From positions 1 through 33,286 of the forward strand of contig CAMCUP010000019.1 in assembly GCA_945878885.1 (NCBI GenBank): a stretch of 33,286 nucleotides of DNA, given 5' to 3'. A program made the translations under genes and the position numbers. Below are positions 29,168-33,286 of this stretch, in pieces (positions within the stretch are counted from its first letter, which is position 1; each line of letters starts with the position of its first letter). Below the pieces are notes generated by a model. That model was not told the origin of the DNA. It saw only the letters and a list, made by a program, of their open reading frames with translations, and searched no databases. The DNA comes from Polynucleobacter meluiroseus. GTDB taxonomy: Bacteria > Pseudomonadota > Gammaproteobacteria > Burkholderiales > Burkholderiaceae.

Positions 29168-30283
29168 TTAAATCCGCATTGGCATCACAACATACTTAAA
29201 AGATTCTGATCCCGGAAGCGTTATGACCGCGCTACTGTTGGCATCACCAAGGCTTATTTGTAATGTTTCTTGTTTTAGGTTGGCCAACACATCAAGCAAA
29301 TAACTAACATTAAAACCAATTTCTACCGCATCGCCATTATATTGGGTTTCGATTTCCTCTTGTGCCTCTTCTTGCTCAGCATTGGTCGATTGAATGGTAA
29401 TGCGGTCGGGGTTTAAAGAAAAGCGCACACCCTTGAATTTTTCTGTAGTCAAAATAGCTGCACGTTGCAAGGCAGATTGTAGTTCTTCGCGCTTCACGCT
29501 TAAAACGTTTTTTTGTCCTTTTGGAATAACGCGTTGATAATCTGGAAACTTGCCTTCGACCAGTTTTGAAATTAATTCAATGTCACCAAAACTAAACCTT
29601 ACTTGATTGGCGGTGAGGCTAATTTGTAAAGCCGCATCAGTCTCTTCCAGCAAGTGTTGACACTCTAAAATTGTTTTTCTTGGAATAATAATTTCTTGTC
29701 TTTCGCCATTACCGCTAGGCGCAGCAGCCAACTCGATTTGACTAAACGCAAGGCGATGTCCATCGGTAGCCACGGCAATAACCTGCTTACCCTCAAGCAC
29801 CAACAACATGCCATTTAGGTAATAACGAATATCTTGTTGGGCCATTGCAAAATGAACCTGGCTAATCAGTTGCCGAAAATCTTTTTGCGGCATGTTCCAC
29901 GAAGCGGTTATTTCACCAACACTTTGCATTACCGGAAACTCGCTCGCCGCAAGCGTTTGCAAAGAAAATCGGCTACGCCCGCTTTGTACTACCATGCGCC
30001 CGTCTTTTAAATTAAGCGCTACAGGGCCCTCGGGTAATGAGCGCAAAATATCCAGTAATTTTCTTGCTGCAACAGTGGTGGTGACATCTTCAGTACCAAC
30101 CCCGAAATTAGCTGAGGTAGTAATTTGAATTTCAATGTCAGTAGAAACAAAAGCAATTTTCTCGCCAACCTTTTTAAATAATAAATTAGCCAAAATTGGT
30201 AAGGTGTGGCGTCGTTCAACAATGCCACTGACCACCTGTAGCGGCTTTAATAAACTATCTCTTGATGTATTAACCAGTTGCAT
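29168..30283 (-). CDS. dnaN: DNA polymerase III sliding clamp (beta subunit)
   Basis: A 371-residue clamp monomer of three similar folds. Family blocks are LLKPLQVVSGIVERRHTLPILANLL near the start, FVSTDIEIQI, VATDGHRLAFSQIE in the middle domain, and the C-terminal YVVMPMRI. AAGGA lies about ten bases before the ATG. It is separated from dnaA by a 250-bp spacer with DnaA boxes, so it may have its own promoter. Confidence 0.98.
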   Translation of the reverse strand: MQLVNTSRDSLLKPLQVVSGIVERRHTLPILANLLFKKVGEKIAFVSTDIEIQITTSANFGVGTEDVTTTVAARKLLDILRSLPEGPVALNLKDGRMVVQSGRSRFSLQTLAASEFPVMQSVGEITASWNMPQKDFRQLISQVHFAMAQQDIRYYLNGMLLVLEGKQVIAVATDGHRLAFSQIELAAAPSGNGERQEIIIPRKTILECQHLLEETDAALQISLTANQVRFSFGDIELISKLVEGKFPDYQRVIPKGQKNVLSVKREELQSALQRAAILTTEKFKGVRFSLNPDRITIQSTNAEQEEAQEEIETQYNGDAVEIGFNVSYLLDVLANLKQETLQISLGDANSSAVITLPGSESFKYVVMPMRI

Positions 30284-30339
30284 TGCTTTTAAGTCCTTGT
30301 ATATATCTTCATAGTAATAGTAATAGGGCCGGGGAAATC

Positions 30340-30514
30340 TGTGGATAACTCAAATTCTTATTTTAAAACAATAATTTACAGCGAAAAAAAGCTGTGGATA
30401 AACCCTGTATAAATGCTGGATAACTTCTGGATAACTTGATGTTGGCCGCAAGAAAAATGCTCGAAAAAAACTTATCCACAAATTACTCACAACTTATCCA
30501 ACAACTTATCCACA
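30340..30514. promoter_or_regulatory. dnaA-dnaN spacer: DnaA-box cluster, candidate oriC
   Basis: The 250-bp spacer has four perfect DnaA boxes: minus strand at 30340-30348 and 30393-30401, plus strand at 30472-30480 and 30506-30514. There are one-mismatch boxes at 30426-30434 (TTATCCAGA) and 30484-30492 (TTACTCACA), and weaker ones at 30415-30423 and 30494-30502. An A/T-rich stretch (30349-30390) lies between the first two boxes and could be the unwinding element. The two perfect pairs face opposite ways. This is the densest box cluster in the window. Confidence 0.65.
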
Positions 30515-30533
30515 CCCCATGCCGCGCACTAAA

Positions 30534-31994
30534 CTAGCCTTTAAGTGTTTGCTCAATAACATGAATCTCGTGATTCAGATGACTATCGTGCGCTCGCTCG
30601 TCGGCTATTTTTCTAACTGCATGTAAAACCGTCGTGTGATCACGACCACCAAAAAGATCGCCAATTTCAGGCAGACTTTTTTGGGTTAATTCTTTTGCCA
30701 TAAACATCGCAATTTGGCGCGGCCGGGCAATATTGGCGGGGCGCTTTTTCGAGTACATGTCGGCTACTTTTATATTATAGAAGTCTGCGACAGCTTTTTG
30801 GATACTATCAACCGATATTTGGCGATTTTGGATAGAGAGCAGATCTTTAAGGGCGGCCCGCGCCACATCGATGGTCACGTCGCGCCCATGAAAGCGTACA
30901 AAGGCCAAAATTTTCCGCAAGGCCCCCTCAAGCTCGCGGACGTTTGAGCGAAGGTGTTTGGCGACAAAAAAAGCCACATCTTCAGACATTGGAATCCCTT
31001 CTTGTACCGCCTTTTTCATCAGGATGGCGACGCGCATTTCTAGCTCGGGGGGCTCAATTGCTACTGTTAAGCCAGAATCAAAGCGCGAAATTAGGCGCTC
31101 ATCAATTCCTGCCATTTCTTTTGGGTAGGTATCGCTAGTAATAATGACCTGCGAGCGGTTGCTAAGCAAGGCCTCAAAAGCATAGAAAAACTCTTCTTGG
31201 GTGCGGGATTTGCCGCTAAAAAACTGAATGTCATCAATTAAAAGCAGGTCGAGTGAGTGGTAGTAGCGCTTAAAGCGATCAAAGGCCTTTTGCTGGTACG
31301 CGCGCACCACATCCGACACATATTGTTCGGCGTGAATATAGCGGATACGTGCTCCGGGCTTTTCTTTTAAAAGGTGGTTGCCAATAGCATGAATAAGGTG
31401 GGTTTTACCAAGGCCCACCCCACCGTACAAAAACATCGGGTTATAAGAAGTGCCGGGGTTATGTGCCACCTGAATTGAGGCGGCCCGGGCCAGCTGGTTG
31501 GCCTTGCCAGTAACAAAAGTATCAAAGGTAAGGGCTGGATTGAGCTTAGAGTGGTCCTCAATATCAAATACTTGCTCGTCACTAAAGCCCGCCAACTCTT
31601 CATCATCAAAAATTGAATCAGCCCCATTGCCGACTTGCTTAGAACTGGGGTCTGGTAAGGCGGGGCCTGCACCAGCGCCTGGTAGCTGCCGGTTGAGTGC
31701 ATCAGGGTCGAGCTCAAGTGCAAAATTTAAATTGACTGGAACGGCAAAATAGGCTGAAGCCAACTCTTGAAACCGATCGGCAAAAGTCTTTTTAATCCAG
31801 TCAAGCTTAAATCGATTTGGGGCTGTTATAGTAAGCAAGTGCTCACTTTCTACGTAAGAACGAAACTTAAGGGGCTGTATCCACGTTTTGAATTGTTGCG
31901 GTGAAAGCTCGCGGGCAAGCAAACCCAAGGCCTCATCCCAAAAAACAAGTGGGCTTAGGGGTTGCAATGCGGGAGGGTTTTGAGGGTTAGACAT
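30534..31994 (-). CDS. dnaA: Chromosomal replication initiator DnaA
   Basis: A 486-residue initiator. Domain I (1-90) has [23 protein letters not shown] Gly/Pro/Asp-rich linker (95-150) follows. The AAA+ domain has Walker A GGVGLGKT (191-198), LLIDDIQF and [11 protein letters not shown], and the C-terminal DNA-binding domain has the signature [12 protein letters not shown] place the start at 31994 (MSNPQNP); the longer in-frame reading to 32096 would translate through DnaA boxes and the putative promoter. Confidence 0.98.
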   Translation of the reverse strand: MSNPQNPPALQPLSPLVFWDEALGLLARELSPQQFKTWIQPLKFRSYVESEHLLTITAPNRFKLDWIKKTFADRFQELASAYFAVPVNLNFALELDPDALNRQLPGAGAGPALPDPSSKQVGNGADSIFDDEELAGFSDEQVFDIEDHSKLNPALTFDTFVTGKANQLARAASIQVAHNPGTSYNPMFLYGGVGLGKTHLIHAIGNHLLKEKPGARIRYIHAEQYVSDVVRAYQQKAFDRFKRYYHSLDLLLIDDIQFFSGKSRTQEEFFYAFEALLSNRSQVIITSDTYPKEMAGIDERLISRFDSGLTVAIEPPELEMRVAILMKKAVQEGIPMSEDVAFFVAKHLRSNVRELEGALRKILAFVRFHGRDVTIDVARAALKDLLSIQNRQISVDSIQKAVADFYNIKVADMYSKKRPANIARPRQIAMFMAKELTQKSLPEIGDLFGGRDHTTVLHAVRKIADERAHDSHLNHEIHVIEQTLKG

Positions 31995-32009
31995 ATTTCC
32001 GAGATATTG

Positions 32010-32082
32010 ATTGTAGCCAGCTCTTAAAGTTATCCACAAGCACCAAAATCGTGGAAAACCTGTGGATAACTTGTTAACAAGT
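32010..32082. promoter_or_regulatory. dnaA: dnaA promoter region with DnaA boxes
   Basis: The 223-bp dnaA-rpmH spacer holds two perfect DnaA boxes in opposite directions (32030-32038 plus strand, 32061-32069 minus strand) and a one-mismatch box (32050-32058). A minus-strand TACAAT (32010-32015) is a likely -10 for dnaA; with an 18-bp spacer the -35 (TTGTGG) lies within the first box, suggesting autorepression by DnaA. The predicted leader is only about nine bases. A 14-bp perfect palindrome ACTTGTTAACAAGT (32069-32082) adjoins the second box. Confidence 0.55.
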
Positions 32083-32165
32083 AAAAAATAAGCCATAAAA
32101 ACAGTTGTTTAGCAGAAAATCAGGCATAAAAATTAGAAATCCCTGGTAACAAGTGGATTCTTTGG

Positions 32166-32194
32166 TTGACCTTTTGCGCACTTGCAATGAAAAT
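32166..32194 (+). promoter_or_regulatory. Putative rpmH promoter
   Basis: TTGACC (32166-32171, five of six) and GAAAAT (32189-32194, four of six) are spaced by 17 bp. The predicted start, near 32201, leaves a short leader with AGGA seven bases before the rpmH ATG. Confidence 0.5.
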
Positions 32195-32217
32195 AGTCGG
32201 CTTCCCTAGGATTGATC

Positions 32218-32352
32218 ATGAAAAGAACTTACCAACCATCAGTAACCCGCCGCAAGCGTACGCACGGCTTTCGTATCCGTATGAAAACGCGCGGCGGACG
32301 CTTAGTATTAAATGCCCGTCGTGCCAAGGGCCGTAAACGCCTCGCCGTATAA
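32218..32352 (+). CDS. rpmH: 50S ribosomal protein L34
   Basis: A 44-residue basic protein of the large subunit, [20 protein letters not shown] at the start and [11 protein letters not shown] at the end, the normal length for the family. AGGA lies seven bases upstream. It is the first gene to the right of dnaA and begins the rightward rpmH-rnpA-yidD-yidC group. Its last 41 bases overlap the rnpA frame if rnpA starts at its ATG. Confidence 0.98.
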   Translation: MKRTYQPSVTRRKRTHGFRIRMKTRGGRLVLNARRAKGRKRLAV

Positions 32353-32677
32353 GATTGCGTTGAAAAGCGCCAGATTTGCAGAGCTCTTAAAAACGCCCCC
32401 GAAAGCAAATATTTCGTGGGGCGCTTATTTTGCTGAGCCACTTACACCAAAACAAGCCGACTTAGGTATTGCAGTAGCAAAAAAATTAGTCAAAAGAGCG
32501 GTCGATCGCAACGCACTTAAGCGCATGATTCGTGAATTAGTATGGCAAGCACAAACCAAAACCCTACAATGCGACGCAGTAATTAAATTAAGACATGCAG
32601 TTGGCAAAAATGCTCGGGGCAAGTTACGACAAGCTGAATTAATAACTTTGCGCAGCAAAATACGGGAATTAATTTAA
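32312..32677 (+). CDS. rnpA: Ribonuclease P protein component
   Basis: The protein part of RNase P, which with the catalytic RNA matures the 5' ends of tRNAs. At 121 residues it fits the family. The signature helix is [26 protein letters not shown], with RNA-LKR where E. coli has RNR-IKR. The start is uncertain: the ATG at 32312 lies inside rpmH in another frame, GTG at 32321 is an alternative, and TTG at 32360, after rpmH, would lose residues aligned with the first strand of the family. None has a good ribosome-binding site. The stop overlaps the yidD ATG by one base. Confidence 0.9.
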   Translation: MPVVPRAVNASPYKIALKSARFAELLKTPPKANISWGAYFAEPLTPKQADLGIAVAKKLVKRAVDRNALKRMIRELVWQAQTKTLQCDAVIKLRHAVGKNARGKLRQAELITLRSKIRELI

Positions 32678-32919
32678 TGCGACTGCTTAACTTTCTTGGA
32701 ATTTATTGTATTCGCGCTTATCAGTTAAGCATAGCGCCATTTTGGGGTGGTCAGTGTAAATTCGAGCCGAGTTGTTCGCATTACGCTTGCGCCTGTTTGC
32801 GCAGCTATGGTTTTTTTAAGGGCGTTCGCTTAAGTGTCTGGCGAATTTTGCGCTGTAACCCATGGACCCATGGGGGATACGACCCAGCAGTTAAACCAAA
32901 ACAATCTATCGATACGTAG
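32677..32919 (+). CDS. yidD: Membrane protein insertion efficiency factor YidD
   Basis: An 80-residue protein with the typical start [40 protein letters not shown] and [14 protein letters not shown]. The family has an amphipathic N-terminal helix and helps YidC-dependent insertion of inner membrane proteins. The ATG shares one base with the rnpA stop (TAATG), and yidC starts 14 bp after its stop, so the three are coupled. Confidence 0.96.
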   Translation: MRLLNFLGIYCIRAYQLSIAPFWGGQCKFEPSCSHYACACLRSYGFFKGVRLSVWRILRCNPWTHGGYDPAVKPKQSIDT

Positions 32920-32933
32920 GCGTTCAATTTTTT

Positions 32934-33286
32934 ATGGATATTAAAAAAACAATTCTTTGGGCCATTTTTGCTATTTCTGCGCTGATGCTTTACGATAACT
33001 GGTTATTACATGAGGGGCGCCCAAGCCTTCTTGGCGCAGCTGCACCGGGCTCCAGTACAAAAGCCACAAAACCACTTGAAACAAGCCCCAAGGGTGATTT
33101 ACCACCCCAAGCCGGAGCCGCCGTTGCACCACCAAGCAATGCGCCAGCAAGCCCACCAAGCAATGCGCCAGCAAGCCCACCAAAAGAAGCCAGCCTCTCT
33201 ACCATAAGTGTAGTGGCACAAAATACCGCCGAAAAATTCATCCTTGAAAATGATGTGTTGCGACTTGAGATAAGTGCCAACGGAGC
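32934..33286 (+). CDS. yidC: Membrane protein insertase YidC, N-terminal part
   Basis: Only the first 117 codons are in the window. It starts [20 protein letters not shown], the first membrane helix of proteobacterial YidC, then a Pro/Ala/Ser-rich periplasmic linker (about 35-85), and [24 protein letters not shown], the first strands of the periplasmic P1 domain. The linker contains a 24-bp tandem repeat. The gene order rnpA-yidD-yidC confirms the call. Confidence 0.95.
   Translation, partial: MDIKKTILWAIFAISALMLYDNWLLHEGRPSLLGAAAPGSSTKATKPLETSPKGDLPPQAGAAVAPPSNAPASPPSNAPASPPKEASLSTISVVAQNTAEKFILENDVLRLEISANG
33129..33183 (+). repeat. 24-bp tandem repeat in the yidC linker
   Basis: A 24-bp unit is repeated 2.3 times without mismatch over 55 bp. 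It is in frame and encodes PPSNAPAS twice, then PP. The copies are identical at the DNA level, which points to a recent duplication by slippage. Confidence 0.9.

Noticed and set aside
30311..30326. Short ATAGTA tandem run upstream of dnaN
   Set aside because: Fewer than three full copies in A/T-rich DNA; not remarkable.
31995..32096. N-terminal extension of dnaA
   Set aside because: The extension would translate DnaA boxes and the putative promoter and is absent from the family.

Overview
The window is a chromosomal segment around the replication origin of a betaproteobacterium. The reverse strand of its first 97 bases is the 5' end of a 16S rRNA gene of the Burkholderiales type. Gene order (dnaA-dnaN-gyrB-SET, liv transporter, mnmG-rsmG-parA-parB-atpI-atpBEFHAGDC-hemE-priA), fairly low GC content and protein sequences all suggest a Polynucleobacter-like member of the Burkholderiaceae. 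The genus is inferred from memory of gene order, not from a search.

Layout from left to right. Bases 1-624 hold the start of a leftward rRNA operon, its leader and promoter, and an unassigned block with foldable sequence. Bases 625-3203 are a yraP-diaA-yraN / rsmI cluster, matching E. coli yraL-yraNOP without yraM. Bases 3204-5150 hold a truncated-looking membrane anchor protein, tRNA-Arg(CCG), a fatty acid desaturase and a small zinc-ribbon protein. Bases 5209-8789 hold priA and hemE, separated by an AT-rich spacer with a cluster of DnaA boxes. Bases 8808-15959 are the whole F1Fo ATP synthase operon. Bases 16021-20339 are parB, parA, rsmG and mnmG, with two perfect parS sites. Bases 20458-25814 are a TSUP permease and a complete branched-chain amino acid type ABC transporter. 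Bases 25924-32217 are a DUF3717 protein, a SET-domain protein, gyrB, dnaN and dnaA, with DnaA boxes on both sides of dnaA. Bases 32218-33286 are the rightward rpmH-rnpA-yidD-yidC cluster, with yidC cut by the window edge.

Almost every gene left of dnaA is on the minus strand and everything right of it is on the plus strand. Forks leaving the dnaA region would therefore be co-directional with transcription, which places the functional origin most naturally beside dnaA. The second DnaA-box cluster between hemE and priA, about 23 kb away, would leave the atp, gyrB and dnaN genes head-on if it were the main origin, so it is more likely a titration or regulatory site.

Most genes are ordinary housekeeping genes. 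I see no CRISPR array, prophage, insertion sequence or obvious defence island. The observations most worth checking are the hemE-priA DnaA-box cluster, a parS site overlapping the putative mnmG-rsmG-parAB promoter, two genes with no canonical start codon (the TSUP permease and yraN), a P-loop Lys-to-Arg change in the LivF-type ATPase, and an anchor protein that resembles the N-terminus of a cytochrome c5 without its heme domain.
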